Shown in pieces: positions 48,675-58,162 of a stretch of 64,000 bases of DNA. The stretch covers positions 1,054,001 through 1,118,000 of the forward strand of contig NZ_JASZYE010000001.1 of assembly GCF_030317145.1 (NCBI RefSeq), in the 5' to 3' direction. The notes beneath the pieces were generated by a model. It made no database searches, was not told the origin of the DNA, and saw nothing but the letters and a program-made list of their open reading frames with translations. Within the stretch, counting starts at the first letter, position 1. The number at the start of each line of letters is the position of its first letter. The stretch is from Variovorax flavidus (GTDB taxonomy: Bacteria; Pseudomonadota; Gammaproteobacteria; Burkholderiales; Burkholderiaceae_C). The translations under genes and the position numbers were made by a program.

Positions 48675-48913
48675 GGGATGGTCTCCTTGAGGCCCATGCT
48701 GGCGGGAACTTGAGACGCATCTTCGCCTCTTGTCCCAGGCTGTTCAAGGGGCGCCGGCTGGAGCGGTGCCAAGCGCCTGTCAATGTCGCACGACATAGCG
48801 GAATAGAAGTGAGGAGACTTCCTGACAGCGTTCGTCCGTGCGTGCCGACCGACTGTGTCGAGCGCGAATCCTAGTTTCGAAGTCCCAGGGAGCGCTGAAC
48901 AGGAGGCCCCCGC

Positions 48914-50059
48914 ATGAAGCCCAGGGAATTTCTCGCACTCTGCCGCAAGGCGGTCATGGCCTGGATCGACGACTTCGCTCCGAGCATGGGCGCCGCGATT
49001 TCGTACTACACGATCTTCTCCATGGCGCCGCTGCTGGTCATCGTGATCGCCATTGCCGGCGCGGTGTTCGGTCGCGAGGCGGCACAGGGAGAGATCGTCG
49101 CGCAGATCGGCGGGCTGGTAGGCCAGGACGGGGCCACGGCCGTGGAGGCGCTGTTGCGCAGCGCGAGCGAGCCGGAGAGAGGCCTCGTCGCCGGCGCCAT
49201 CAGCGTTGCCGTGCTGCTGATCGGGGCCACGACGGTCTTTGCCGAATTGCAAAGCTCGCTCGACCGCATATGGCATGTACCGGAGCGGGAGAAGCCGTCC
49301 GGCCTGTGGGCGGTGCTGCGGTCGCGTCTTCTGTCGTTCGGGCTCATCCTCGGGCTGGCCTTCCTGCTGATCGTGTCGCTGATGGTCAGCGCGGGCCTCG
49401 CGGCGTTCGATGCCTGGTTCGGTGGTCTGCTTCCAGGCTGGGAGATTCTTCTTCAGGGCACCAACGAGTTGATTTCGATCGGCATCTTCACGCTGCTTTT
49501 CGCCATGATCTTCAAGCTGATGCCGACGGCGGCCATCGGTTGGCGTGATGTCTGGATCGGCGCGTTCGTCACCGCCCTGTTGTTCGAACTCGGGAAACTG
49601 CTGATCGGGCTCTACCTGGGCAAGAGCGGGGTCAGCGAATCCTTCGCCGCCGCGGGCTCGCTGGTAGTGCTCGTCGCGTGGGTCTACTACGCTGCGCAGA
49701 TCTTCCTGCTCGGCGCCGAGTTCACCAAGGCCTATGCAGATTCACACGGCTCGCTGGCGGGTTCCAGGGCAATGGACGGAAGCGCCCGTGACGCGCAAGT
49801 CCATTCGGGCGCAGGTCTCGCTCCGGAGGTTGCGGCTCAAGCGATCGCACCGCTAGGCGTGCGGGCGCCGGTACCGGACTATTCAGGCATCGCTAGAACC
49901 GGGGCCGCACAGCGTGAGGTCGATCGCCGTGTTGCCAAGGCAACCAGCATGCTCAGCCGGCAACTGGTGCTGCTCGCGGCAGTCACGCTCGGCAACTTCC
50001 TGACCACTCGCTGGGCCCGGCGTCAACGAAAGATCGCGCGCCGACGCCGCCAGCCATAG
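48914..50059 (+). CDS. YihY/BrkB-family membrane protein with extra C-terminal helix
   Basis: 381-residue YihY/BrkB-type inner-membrane protein. Six membrane helices lie within about 30-275, with the family motifs GAAISYYTIFSMAPLL and VVLVAWVYYAAQIFLLGAEFTKAYA. The usual protein stops soon after. Here about 100 more residues follow, ending in a seventh hydrophobic stretch (LVLLAAVTLGNFL) and a very basic tail. AGGAGG lies eight bases before the ATG. Function of the family is uncertain. It is divergent from the glycoside hydrolase pair across 239 bp with no obvious operator. Confidence 0.9.
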   Translation: MKPREFLALCRKAVMAWIDDFAPSMGAAISYYTIFSMAPLLVIVIAIAGAVFGREAAQGEIVAQIGGLVGQDGATAVEALLRSASEPERGLVAGAISVAVLLIGATTVFAELQSSLDRIWHVPEREKPSGLWAVLRSRLLSFGLILGLAFLLIVSLMVSAGLAAFDAWFGGLLPGWEILLQGTNELISIGIFTLLFAMIFKLMPTAAIGWRDVWIGAFVTALLFELGKLLIGLYLGKSGVSESFAAAGSLVVLVAWVYYAAQIFLLGAEFTKAYADSHGSLAGSRAMDGSARDAQVHSGAGLAPEVAAQAIAPLGVRAPVPDYSGIARTGAAQREVDRRVAKATSMLSRQLVLLAAVTLGNFLTTRWARRQRKIARRRRQP

Positions 50060-50219
50060 CCGCACGGCGAATTGCATCTCGTCGATACACCACCGGCTTT
50101 GCCCTACATGCGCTGGACGATGTCGACGACTCCACCGGGTCATGCGCCTCGCTACGGTGACCTCGGCTCTCTTCTTCGAAGAGTTTTCAATCGCCCACGG
50201 CGGGCAACCAGGAGACAAC

Positions 50220-51200
50220 ATGGCAACAGATGACGGCCAACTCGGCAATGGCACACCCAACCGCGATCCGATCACTGGCGCGCCCGGCGCCCATCCGGTA
50301 GGCACCGGGCTGGGAGCGACAGGGGGCGCACTCGCCGGAGCAGCCGCGGGGTCGCTCGCCGGTCCTGTGGGAACGGTGGTCGGCCTGGTGGCCGGCGCGG
50401 TCGCTGGCGGCCTCGGCGGCAAGGCAGTGGCCGAAGGGGTGAACCCGACGGCCGAAGAAACGTACTGGCGCGAGAACTACACAAAGGAGCTGTACCACGA
50501 CCCGAGCCGGCCCTGGGAAGACTATGGTCCGGCCTACGAAGCGGGCTGGACCGGGCGCAGCGTCCGGGGCGAAGACTTCAGCGTGGCGGAGCCCGCGTTG
50601 GCATCCGAATGGGAAAGCCGCCGCGGCGCCTCGAGGCTCGATTGGACCGAGGCTCGCCCGGCTGCGGAAGCCGCCTGGAACCGCGCGGACGAGACCTACT
50701 ATGCGACGCAGGCCAACGGCAGTGACATCGTCAGCCACGAAGATCTCTCCGACGACGACGTGGTGGACGTGCTGAACGATCTGCTGGAGAACGCGCGTGA
50801 TGGTGAATACGGATTCCGCACCTGCGCCGAGCAAGTGGAAACGCCCAACGCCAGGCAGCTTTTCGAGAGTCGCGCGGATGGCTGCCGCCAGGCCGGGGTG
50901 GAACTGATCCAGCTCGTCAGGGCGTACGGCGGCGAGCCGGCATCTGGCGGCACAACGGCTGGCGCCATGCATCGCGGCTGGGTCCAGGTGAAGGGAACCG
51001 TCGGCGCCGACAGCGAACTCTCGATCCTCGAATCCTGCGAACGCGGCGAGGATTCGGCGGTCGCGCGCTACCGCAAGGCGCTGAAGCAAAGCCTGCCCGC
51101 GGAAGTCCGCGCCGTCGTTCAGCGGCAGGCGGATGGTGCACAACGAAACCACGATCTGATTCGCGACCTGCGGAACGCTGCACGCGAGCGGAACGGGTAG
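50220..51200 (+). CDS. glycine-zipper plus DUF2383 (PA2169-type) fusion protein
   Basis: 326-residue protein. Residues about 28-72 form a Gly/Ala-rich glycine-zipper membrane-inserting segment (GATGGALAGAAAGSLAGPVG). A middle part contains YGPAYEAGW-like stress-protein sequence. Residues about 175-322 are a DUF2383/PA2169 four-helix bundle with the ferritin-like pattern (VLNDLLENARDGEYGFRTCAE). AGGAG lies five bases before the ATG at 50220. The two halves usually occur as separate stress-induced proteins in Proteobacteria; here they are joined. A role in envelope or metal stress is inferred. It follows the YihY gene by 160 bp. Confidence 0.82.
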   Translation: MATDDGQLGNGTPNRDPITGAPGAHPVGTGLGATGGALAGAAAGSLAGPVGTVVGLVAGAVAGGLGGKAVAEGVNPTAEETYWRENYTKELYHDPSRPWEDYGPAYEAGWTGRSVRGEDFSVAEPALASEWESRRGASRLDWTEARPAAEAAWNRADETYYATQANGSDIVSHEDLSDDDVVDVLNDLLENARDGEYGFRTCAEQVETPNARQLFESRADGCRQAGVELIQLVRAYGGEPASGGTTAGAMHRGWVQVKGTVGADSELSILESCERGEDSAVARYRKALKQSLPAEVRAVVQRQADGAQRNHDLIRDLRNAARERNG

Positions 51201-51301
51201 CTCCGTGCCAGAAAGGCGGGCGGTGTCAGTGCTTCCTTCAAGCACCCAGCGCCCGCCTCGCTGGGGCGGCCCAGTGGATCAAGCGTACAGTCACCCACAC
51301 C

Positions 51302-51775
51302 ATGCCCTCCCTTCGCGATATCTCGGTCTTCACCGCAACCTTGCAAACGGAGGGCCCCGAAGCCGCCCTCGCCTTCCTGAACGCTGCCGTCCCGCACCGG
51401 TACTCGGCGGTCTATCGCCTTCACGGCGAAACCCTGCAGAACATCTACCTGCATGACAAGCAAGGCGAGCTGCGCCCGGAGTTCCTGGCAATCGTCCCCT
51501 TCGAGGTGAGTTTTTGCCAGTTCGTGCTTCGCGACGGCTTCTTCCGCACGGACGATTCAGGCAAGGACTCCCGACTGGATGGGCATCCGTACCAGGGCAT
51601 GATGGTCTCCTATCACGGCGTGCCCCTCACGAGTGCGACGGGTGAACTCATCGGGACGCTCTGTCATTTCGATGTGCAGAGCCACCCGCTGCCGGACGGC
51701 GAATTCGAGCTTCTCCAGAGTGCAGCGCGGGTTCTCCCGCCCTTCCTGCCGTCGATCTCCGCTCAGCCAGCCTAG
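51302..51775 (+). CDS. GAF-domain protein
   Basis: 157-residue single GAF domain, with the core motif GMMVSYHGVPLTSATGELIGTLCHFDVQ near 100-127 and no output domain. It could sense a small molecule or redox state and act on a partner protein. The ribosome-binding site is weak. It lies 101 bp after the DUF2383 fusion gene and ends 8 bp from the convergent phospholipase-D-type gene. Confidence 0.78.
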   Translation: MPSLRDISVFTATLQTEGPEAALAFLNAAVPHRYSAVYRLHGETLQNIYLHDKQGELRPEFLAIVPFEVSFCQFVLRDGFFRTDDSGKDSRLDGHPYQGMMVSYHGVPLTSATGELIGTLCHFDVQSHPLPDGEFELLQSAARVLPPFLPSISAQPA

Positions 51776-51783
51776 AGCGTGCG

Positions 51784-53067
51784 TCAGAGTTGCGCAGACA
51801 GCAACGAGGCGAGGTGCTCCAGCGCTTTCTCGGACAGCGGGCGCTTGCGCCAGTCTTCGAGAGTGATGCGCCTGGAGTGCTTCAAGTCGGTCTCGAACTG
51901 GACCGTTTCCATCGCAGCGAAGGCCTCATCGTAGATGTTGAGATTCGCCTCGTCGTTGAGGCGAAACGAACGGTTGTCGAAGTTCGTCGACCCGACCGAG
52001 ACCAGCAAGCCGTCGACGGTGAAGACCTTGCAATGGAACATGGTTGGCTGGTATTCGCTGATCTCCGCGCCGGCTTCCAGCAGGGGGCCCCAGGCCGCCC
52101 GGGACGCACCGCGCACGGTTTGCGAATCCATGATCGGGCCGGGCGTGATGATGCGCACCCGCACACCACGCCGCATGGCCGCGACCAGCGCGCCGACGGT
52201 CAGGTCGTCCGGCACGAAGTAGGCACTGGCGAGATCGATGCTCTTCGTTGCCGCGGCGATGGACAGCAGGTACATCAGGTGCATGCTCTCGCTTCCTCCT
52301 GAGGGCGAGCTGCTGAACATCTGGGCGCGCCCGTTCCCCATCCTGGCGATCGCCGGAAAGTAGCGCTCTCCGTGCAGCACGTCGCCCGACACCTTGATCC
52401 AGTTGTCCATGAAGACGGCCTGCATCTGGGCGACGACGGGCCCTTCGACCTTGAAGTGGGAATCGCGCCAGTGCTCCGCGTCTTGGGCATCGCCCGTCCA
52501 GGCGGGCGCGATACCGACCCCGCCGGTAAAGCCGATACGCCCATCGACCACCAGGAGCTTGCGGTGGGTGCGGTTGTTCATCCGGGTGATGTCGTACCAG
52601 TTCGGCTTGTGGAACTTGCGGATCTGCACGCCGGCGTCTTCCATCTCCTTCACGAAATCCTCGTCGACCTTCGCGCTGCCCACCCAGTCGAGCAGCACGT
52701 GCACCTTGACGCCGGCTCGCGATCGCTCGGCCAGCGCATCGGCAAACGCGCGCCCGATGTCGCCCGACCAGTAGATGTAGGTCTCGAAGGTGATGCTCTG
52801 CCGCGCGCTTCGGATGGCGGCCAGCATGGGCGGGAAGATGCGGTCGCCGTTGTACAGCGCCTCGAAACGATTGCCCTCAGTGATGGGCGGCCCGAGCATG
52901 ACGCCCAGTGCACGCTGGTACTGCGCGTCGTGCAACGCATATTCGCGGGTTATCTGTTCGTCGAGTTTCTTTTCGCCGCCGGTGAAGGCGAGCACGAGGA
53001 CCGTCGCGGCGACCGACAGGACGAGCGTCCAGAGAATGGCTTTCGTGCGGCTTCGAAGTGGGTTCAT
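51784..53067 (-). CDS. cardiolipin synthase-like phospholipase D protein
   Basis: 427-residue protein with one N-terminal membrane anchor (about 10-30) and two complete HKD motifs: HRKLLVVDGRIGFTGG and HCKVFTVDGLLVSVGSTNFD. This fits bacterial cardiolipin synthases of the ClsA/ClsB type, which transfer a phosphatidyl group at the inner membrane. The ATG at 53067 is chosen for the membrane anchor; the ribosome-binding site is weak, and a TTG at 53082 is an alternative. It is divergent from the metallopeptidase gene across 204 bp. Confidence 0.88.
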   Translation of the reverse strand: MNPLRSRTKAILWTLVLSVAATVLVLAFTGGEKKLDEQITREYALHDAQYQRALGVMLGPPITEGNRFEALYNGDRIFPPMLAAIRSARQSITFETYIYWSGDIGRAFADALAERSRAGVKVHVLLDWVGSAKVDEDFVKEMEDAGVQIRKFHKPNWYDITRMNNRTHRKLLVVDGRIGFTGGVGIAPAWTGDAQDAEHWRDSHFKVEGPVVAQMQAVFMDNWIKVSGDVLHGERYFPAIARMGNGRAQMFSSSPSGGSESMHLMYLLSIAAATKSIDLASAYFVPDDLTVGALVAAMRRGVRVRIITPGPIMDSQTVRGASRAAWGPLLEAGAEISEYQPTMFHCKVFTVDGLLVSVGSTNFDNRSFRLNDEANLNIYDEAFAAMETVQFETDLKHSRRITLEDWRKRPLSEKALEHLASLLSAQL

Positions 53068-53271
53068 GGAGGCATGGATCAACGCAAGGCCGCCGGAGTG
53101 TGCGCCTCGGGTGTCCCCCTCGCGCGACCCGGGCGTCATCAAGGTCGGTAGGACGGCGCCGCAACAATGCGACGGCACCTCGTCCCACGTGCGGGCGGGC
53201 AGACGTCCGTGGCGACGGCCTGCGCCGGCCGACCGACAATGTTGCGTTGCAACAAGAAGAGCGCGGACCCC

Positions 53272-54384
53272 ATGAAGCAGTTGACCTGTTCGAATTGCAG
53301 CAATCGCGTCTTCTTCGAGAACCTGAGCTGCGAAACCTGCGGCTCGGTACTGGGATACGCGCCCGATGAGCAACTCATGCTCGCCTTCGAGGCCACGGAA
53401 GAGGCGTCATGGCGCCGCCTGGGCCACCCCGGTGCCGACTACAGGCCCTGCGTGAACCGCAAGGAAAGCGTGTGCAACTGGATGGTGCCCGCCGGCGGTG
53501 CCCACGAGCATTGCCTCTCATGCCGCACGACACACACCATTCCCGCGCTGACCAAGCCCGAGAACCGTGGATACTGGGCTGCGCTCGAACAGGCCAAGCG
53601 GCGCCTGTTCTACACGCTGGTCGAACTGGTCCTGCCCACGCCCAACAAGCTGGAGGATCCGGCCAACGGCCTGTCGTTCGAGTTTCTGGAGCAGGCGGAC
53701 CCGAAGGAGCGGGTGCTGACCGGGCATGACGAAGGCGTGATCACGCTCAACATCGCCGAAGCCGACGATGCGCGCCGCGAGCACATCCGCATGTCGATGC
53801 ACGAGCCCTACCGGACGCTGCTGGGTCACTTCCGGCACGAGATCGGCCACTACTACTGGGACCGGCTGGTGCGAGGTACCCCGTGGATCAACGAGTACCG
53901 GGCGCTGTTCGGTGACGAACGGGCGGACTACGAGGAAGCGTTGAAGAAGCACTACGGCTCGCCCGTGGCGGATTGGCCCTTGCGCTTCATCAGCGCCTAC
54001 GCCAGCTCGCACCCGTGGGAGGACTGGGCCGAGACCTGGGCCCACTACCTGCACATGGTGGATGGCCTCGAAACCGCCGCCTCGTGGGGCGCGCGACTGG
54101 ACTTTGCCCTGCCCTCGGGACCTGCCCTGAAGGTATGCAGCCTCGATCTGCAGGCCGAGTCCATCCGGGACGCCGTGGTCGAACAGTGGCTGCCGGTTTC
54201 CCAGTTCATCAATGCCATGGATCGGAGCCTGGGCGCGCACGACAGCTACCCGTTCATCGTCGTCCCGCCGGTGATCGAGAAGCTCGACTTCATCCACCGT
54301 GTCGTCCGGGCGGGCAGCTCGGGCAGCGTCGCGATGAATTTCCTGCCGCGCTATGGCGTCGACGCGCCCACCACGCTGTCGTAA
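53272..54384 (+). CDS. zinc-ribbon metallopeptidase (Peptidase_Mx/DUF2248 type)
   Basis: 370-residue cytosolic protein. Two Cys clusters form an N-terminal zinc ribbon: Cys6, Cys9, Cys20, Cys23, then Cys60, Cys68, Cys81 and Cys84. The metalloprotease motif HEIGH is at 189-193 (LGHFRHEIGHYYWDRL). Family members start at MK-x-F/L-x-C as here, supporting the ATG at 53272 over one at 53239. The peptide substrate is unknown. A short dyad (GTTGC-gtt-GCAAC, 53241-53253) lies just upstream. The end of the gene overlaps the convergent fumC by 34 bp. Confidence 0.87.
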   Translation: MKQLTCSNCSNRVFFENLSCETCGSVLGYAPDEQLMLAFEATEEASWRRLGHPGADYRPCVNRKESVCNWMVPAGGAHEHCLSCRTTHTIPALTKPENRGYWAALEQAKRRLFYTLVELVLPTPNKLEDPANGLSFEFLEQADPKERVLTGHDEGVITLNIAEADDARREHIRMSMHEPYRTLLGHFRHEIGHYYWDRLVRGTPWINEYRALFGDERADYEEALKKHYGSPVADWPLRFISAYASSHPWEDWAETWAHYLHMVDGLETAASWGARLDFALPSGPALKVCSLDLQAESIRDAVVEQWLPVSQFINAMDRSLGAHDSYPFIVVPPVIEKLDFIHRVVRAGSSGSVAMNFLPRYGVDAPTTLS

Positions 54385-55730
54385 GTCGCCTCGTCCACGA
54401 ACCCGAGCGACAACGCAGCCGCTCGCGGCGTGATGCCCTGCGCGAGTGCAAGGGAAGCGATCTTCGCCACCTTGTCGTACCCGAGCAGCGGGTTCAGGGC
54501 CGTCACCTGCAGCAACGCGTTCTCGACGTTGCTGGCGAGCCGGTCCCTGTCCACCTCGATGCCTTCGACCAACCGTAGGGCGAACACGCGGGCCGCATCG
54601 GCCAGCACGCGAATCGACTGCAGCAGGTTGGCGATGAGAACAGGCTTGGCGACGTTGAGTTCGAAGTTGCCTGATGCGTTGGCCATCGTGATGGTCGCGT
54701 GGTTTCCCACGACCTGCATGCAGGCCTGCACCAGCACCTCCGCAATCGTAGGGTTGCGCTTGCCCGGCATGATCGAACTCGTCAGGCCGTCGTCCGGAAT
54801 CTTCAACTCGCCCAGGCCGCAACGTGGCCCGGAACCGAGCCAGCGCACATCGTTCGCGATCTTGATCAGCGACGTCGCGATGACGTTGAGCGCGCCGGAC
54901 GCTTCGACCAGGGCATCGTGCGCCGCCATGCCTTCGAACTTCGACGGGTTGGGCAGGAATTGCCGGCCGGCGAGCGTACTGATCGCCTCGCAGAAGAACG
55001 CGTCGAAACCGGGCGGCGCATTCAGGCCGGTGCCGGCGGCCGTCCCACCTTGCGGCAGTTGCTGGAGCCGCGGCATGGCGGCATCGATCCGGTCGATCCC
55101 GTGCGCGACCTGGCGGGCAAAGGTGTCGAAGGCCTGTCCCATCGTCATGGGCACTGCGTCCATCAGGTGGGTCCGTGCGATCTTCCGCGCATTGGCGAAG
55201 GCTTCGGCACGGCGCTGCAGACCGTCGCGCAGAAGAACGAGCGATGGCTTCAGCCGACGTTCGAGTTCCAGCACCGTGACCACGTGCATGACGGTCGGGA
55301 AACTGTCGTTCGAGGATTGCGATGCGTTGACGTGGTCGTTGGGATGCACCGGCGACTTGGTGCCCAACGGCTGGCCCAGCAGCTCGTTCGCCCGGTTCGC
55401 GATCACCTCGTTGGCGTTCATGTTGGTCTGGGTGCCGGAGCCGGTCTGCCAGACCGTGAGCGGGAAGTGCGCATCGAAGCGCCCGTCGCGCAACTCGGCG
55501 GCAGCGGCCACGATGGGCTCCGCCAGTTCGGGCGCAAGCGTCGCGCAACGCAGGTTGGCCTGCGCAGCCGCCATCTTCTGGAGCCCGAAAGCATGGATCA
55601 GGCAGGCCGGAAAACGCTCCTCGCCGACCTCGAAGATGCCGAGTGCGCGCTGCGTCTGCGCACCCCAGTAGCAGTCGGCGGGGATCTCGACCGGGCCGAA
55701 TGCATCGCTCTCGATGCGTACGCCGCTCAT
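54351..55730 (-). CDS. fumC: class II fumarate hydratase
   Basis: 459-residue fumarase. Substrate-site motifs are GSGTQTNMN (about 97-105), ASQSSNDSFPT, and the superfamily signature SSIMPGKRNP near 318-327 with the mobile-loop serine. It hydrates fumarate to L-malate. It begins two bases after the stop of the Bug gene and ends the lyase-DctA-Bug-FumC operon. In this setting it probably consumes fumarate released by the lyase or imported by DctA rather than serving the main TCA cycle alone. Confidence 0.92.
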   Translation of the reverse strand: MSGVRIESDAFGPVEIPADCYWGAQTQRALGIFEVGEERFPACLIHAFGLQKMAAAQANLRCATLAPELAEPIVAAAAELRDGRFDAHFPLTVWQTGSGTQTNMNANEVIANRANELLGQPLGTKSPVHPNDHVNASQSSNDSFPTVMHVVTVLELERRLKPSLVLLRDGLQRRAEAFANARKIARTHLMDAVPMTMGQAFDTFARQVAHGIDRIDAAMPRLQQLPQGGTAAGTGLNAPPGFDAFFCEAISTLAGRQFLPNPSKFEGMAAHDALVEASGALNVIATSLIKIANDVRWLGSGPRCGLGELKIPDDGLTSSIMPGKRNPTIAEVLVQACMQVVGNHATITMANASGNFELNVAKPVLIANLLQSIRVLADAARVFALRLVEGIEVDRDRLASNVENALLQVTALNPLLGYDKVAKIASLALAQGITPRAAALSLGFVDEATYDSVVGASTP

Positions 55731-55732
55731 GC

Positions 55733-56707
55733 TCAGTCCAGGGAGATGTTGGTCTTGGCCGCGACGGATTTCCATCGAGCCACCTCGCTCTCCGTGTGCT
55801 TGCCCAGCGCCGCGCCGGTGTACTGGTCGGCGGGCAGCAACTGGATGGCCTGCTCCGACATCTTGTCGGTGAAAGCCTTGTCCGTCATGACCTTCTGGTA
55901 GGCCGCCTGCACCTTGTCCAGCACGGCCTGCGGCGTGCCCTTCGGCGAGTAGACGCCATACCACGTCGATGCCTCGAAGCCGGGCAGCACCGTCTCGGCC
56001 AATGTCGGCACGTCCTTCAGTTGCGGGAGCCGCACCTTCGACGTCACCGCCAGCGGTCGCACTTTCGCCTCCTTGATCTGTGGCAGGGCGGTGTTGGTCT
56101 GGTCGAAGATGCCGTCCACCTGGCCGCCGATCACGTCGATCAGCGCGGGGCCGGCGCCCTTGTAAGGAACCTGCGAGATCTTGATGCCCGCGGTCGACGC
56201 GAACAGCGCCGCGATCAGGTGAGAGCTGGAGCCGACACCCGCATTGCTGATGAACAGCTTGTCCGGGTTGGCCTTGCCGAAGTCGACCAGTGACTTGATG
56301 TCCTTGGCCGGATGCTCCCTGCGGACCATGAGCACCAGCGGCGTATCCGGAAAGCGGAACACCGGTGCGAAGTCCTTGACCGGATCGTAGTTGAGCTTCT
56401 TGTAGAGCGCGGGCGCGGCGCCCATGTAGCCCATGTGCCCGACCAGCATCGTGTAGCCGTCGGGCGCGGCGCGCGCAGCCTTGGCGGCGCCGACCGTGCC
56501 GCCCGCGCCGGGCGTGTTGTCGATGACGATGGGTTGTCCCAGTTCCCGCGCCACATGTTCCGCGATGCTGCGTGCGAGTGCATCCGTCGGCCCGCCCGCG
56601 GCGAAGGGCACGATCCAGGTGACCGGCTTCACCGGGTAGGCCTGCGCGAACGCACTGCCCGCCACAAACGCCAGCGCAAGCGCGCCAAGTTTCCAGTTCG
56701 ACTTCAT
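55733..56707 (-). CDS. Bug/TctC-family solute-binding protein
   Basis: 324-residue periplasmic binding protein. The signal peptide ends at about residue 21 (GSAFAQ). Bug hallmarks are IVPFAAGGPTDALARS, APDGYTMLVGHMG, QVPYKGAGPALIDVIGG and LKDVPTLAETVLPG. AAGGA lies 7-8 bases before the ATG. It is between dctA and fumC in the operon, with 26 bp to dctA. As DctA is a complete transporter by itself, the Bug protein may deliver or sense a dicarboxylate or the lyase substrate. Confidence 0.92.
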   Translation of the reverse strand: MKSNWKLGALALAFVAGSAFAQAYPVKPVTWIVPFAAGGPTDALARSIAEHVARELGQPIVIDNTPGAGGTVGAAKAARAAPDGYTMLVGHMGYMGAAPALYKKLNYDPVKDFAPVFRFPDTPLVLMVRREHPAKDIKSLVDFGKANPDKLFISNAGVGSSSHLIAALFASTAGIKISQVPYKGAGPALIDVIGGQVDGIFDQTNTALPQIKEAKVRPLAVTSKVRLPQLKDVPTLAETVLPGFEASTWYGVYSPKGTPQAVLDKVQAAYQKVMTDKAFTDKMSEQAIQLLPADQYTGAALGKHTESEVARWKSVAAKTNISLD

Positions 56708-56733
56708 GATGATTTCCTTGAGGTGGATCGGGG

Positions 56734-58146
56734 TCAGTGGGCAGCGGCCGGCGCACGCATGTCGATGCCGGTCGGGTGGGGATTGGTGTCCTTCATGTCC
56801 TCGGGCAGCAGGTTGCCGTCGTCCAGTTGCGCATCTGCGGCGGCGATGGCCGGAAAGCGCTCGGGATAGAGATGCCGCTCGGCGACCTTCGGGTCGAAGG
56901 TGCCGGACCATTTCGCGACGACTACGACCGCCACGCTGTTGCCGATGGTGTTGCACGTCGAGATCGCCATCGACAGGAAGCGGTAGACGCCGAAGATCAC
57001 AGCGAGCCCTTCGACGGGAAGAATGCCGGTCGAAGTCACGGTCGCCGCGAACACCACGAACGAACCGCCCGACACCGTGGCCGCGCCCTTGGAGGTCAGC
57101 AGCATCAGCAGCAGGATGCCGATCTGGTGGTCCAGCGACAGCGGTACGCCGTAGGCGTGGGAGATGAACATCACCCCCATCGCCATGAAGATCGACGTGC
57201 CGTCGAGATTGAAGGCGTAGCCGGTGGGCAGCACCAGCCCGACGGTCTGCTTGGCGCAGCCCAGGCGTTCGAGCTTGATCAGCAGGCGCGGCAAGGCACT
57301 CTCCGACGATGCCGTGCCCAGCACGATCAGGATCTCGTCCTTGATGTAGCGCAGGAAGCGCCAGAGGCTGAAGCCTGCGATCTTCGCGATCAGGCCGAGC
57401 ACCACGGCGATGAACAGCGCGATGACCGCATAGAAGCTCAACACCAGTTGCGCCAGCGCAATCAGCACCGCGCTTCCGTTGCTGCCGACCGAGTACGCCA
57501 CGGCGCCGAAGGTGCCGATGGGCGCCAGCTTCATCACCAGGTTGATGAACGAGAACAGCACCTCCGAGATGTAGTCCAGTCCTCCATTGACCTTCTCGCG
57601 GCGACCTTCGGGAATCGCGAGGATCCCGATGCCGACCATCACCGCGAGGACGACGACCTGCAGCAGTTCGCCCTTGGCGAAAGCACCGACGAAGTTGTCG
57701 GGAACGATGTGCGCCATGAACTCCAGGAAGCCTTGCGGCGCCGCGGCCTTCGCGATCGGGGCGGCGGCGCCCGCGGCCACCGTGGTCATGCCCTTGCCGA
57801 TGCCCAGCAGATTGCCCGCCAGCAGGCCGACGACCAGTGCGATCGTCGAGATCACCTCGAAGTAGACGATCGATCGCCAACCGACGCGCCCTGCACTCTT
57901 CACGTCGCCGGCCGATGCAATGCCGTGCACGATGGTGAGGAACACCAGCGGCGCGACGCCTGCCTTGATCAGCGACAGGAACATGTCGCCCAGCAACTTG
58001 AGCTGCGAGGCGAACTTCGGGAAGGCGAAGCCCACGACGATGCCGAGCACCAGGGAGACCAGCACCTGCATGCCCAGCTTGCGATACCAGGGCAGCTTGC
58101 GGGCGGGAGCCAGGGGCGCTTCGAGGGTGGCGGTGGTTGTCATCAT
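56734..58146 (-). CDS. dctA: C4-dicarboxylate:cation symporter DctA-like
   Basis: 470-residue member of the dicarboxylate/amino acid:cation symporter family. The hairpin motif VLGTASSESALPRLL, the GYAFNLDGTSIFMA segment and the STCNTIGNSVAVVVVAKW motif in the last helix are present. It imports succinate, fumarate, malate or related anions with protons or Na+. GGAG lies six bases before the first ATG (58146). It is 16 bp downstream of the lyase gene and upstream of Bug and fumC, consistent with uptake of C4 acids or of the lyase substrate. Confidence 0.9.
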   Translation of the reverse strand: MMTTTATLEAPLAPARKLPWYRKLGMQVLVSLVLGIVVGFAFPKFASQLKLLGDMFLSLIKAGVAPLVFLTIVHGIASAGDVKSAGRVGWRSIVYFEVISTIALVVGLLAGNLLGIGKGMTTVAAGAAAPIAKAAAPQGFLEFMAHIVPDNFVGAFAKGELLQVVVLAVMVGIGILAIPEGRREKVNGGLDYISEVLFSFINLVMKLAPIGTFGAVAYSVGSNGSAVLIALAQLVLSFYAVIALFIAVVLGLIAKIAGFSLWRFLRYIKDEILIVLGTASSESALPRLLIKLERLGCAKQTVGLVLPTGYAFNLDGTSIFMAMGVMFISHAYGVPLSLDHQIGILLLMLLTSKGAATVSGGSFVVFAATVTSTGILPVEGLAVIFGVYRFLSMAISTCNTIGNSVAVVVVAKWSGTFDPKVAERHLYPERFPAIAAADAQLDDGNLLPEDMKDTNPHPTGIDMRAPAAAH

Positions 58147-58162
58147 GTCTCTCTCCCGCGTC

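Noticed and set aside
53241..53253. GTTGC-gtt-GCAAC dyad upstream of the metallopeptidase
   Set aside because: A 5-bp stem is expected by chance and no regulator gene is adjacent; mentioned only in the gene entry.
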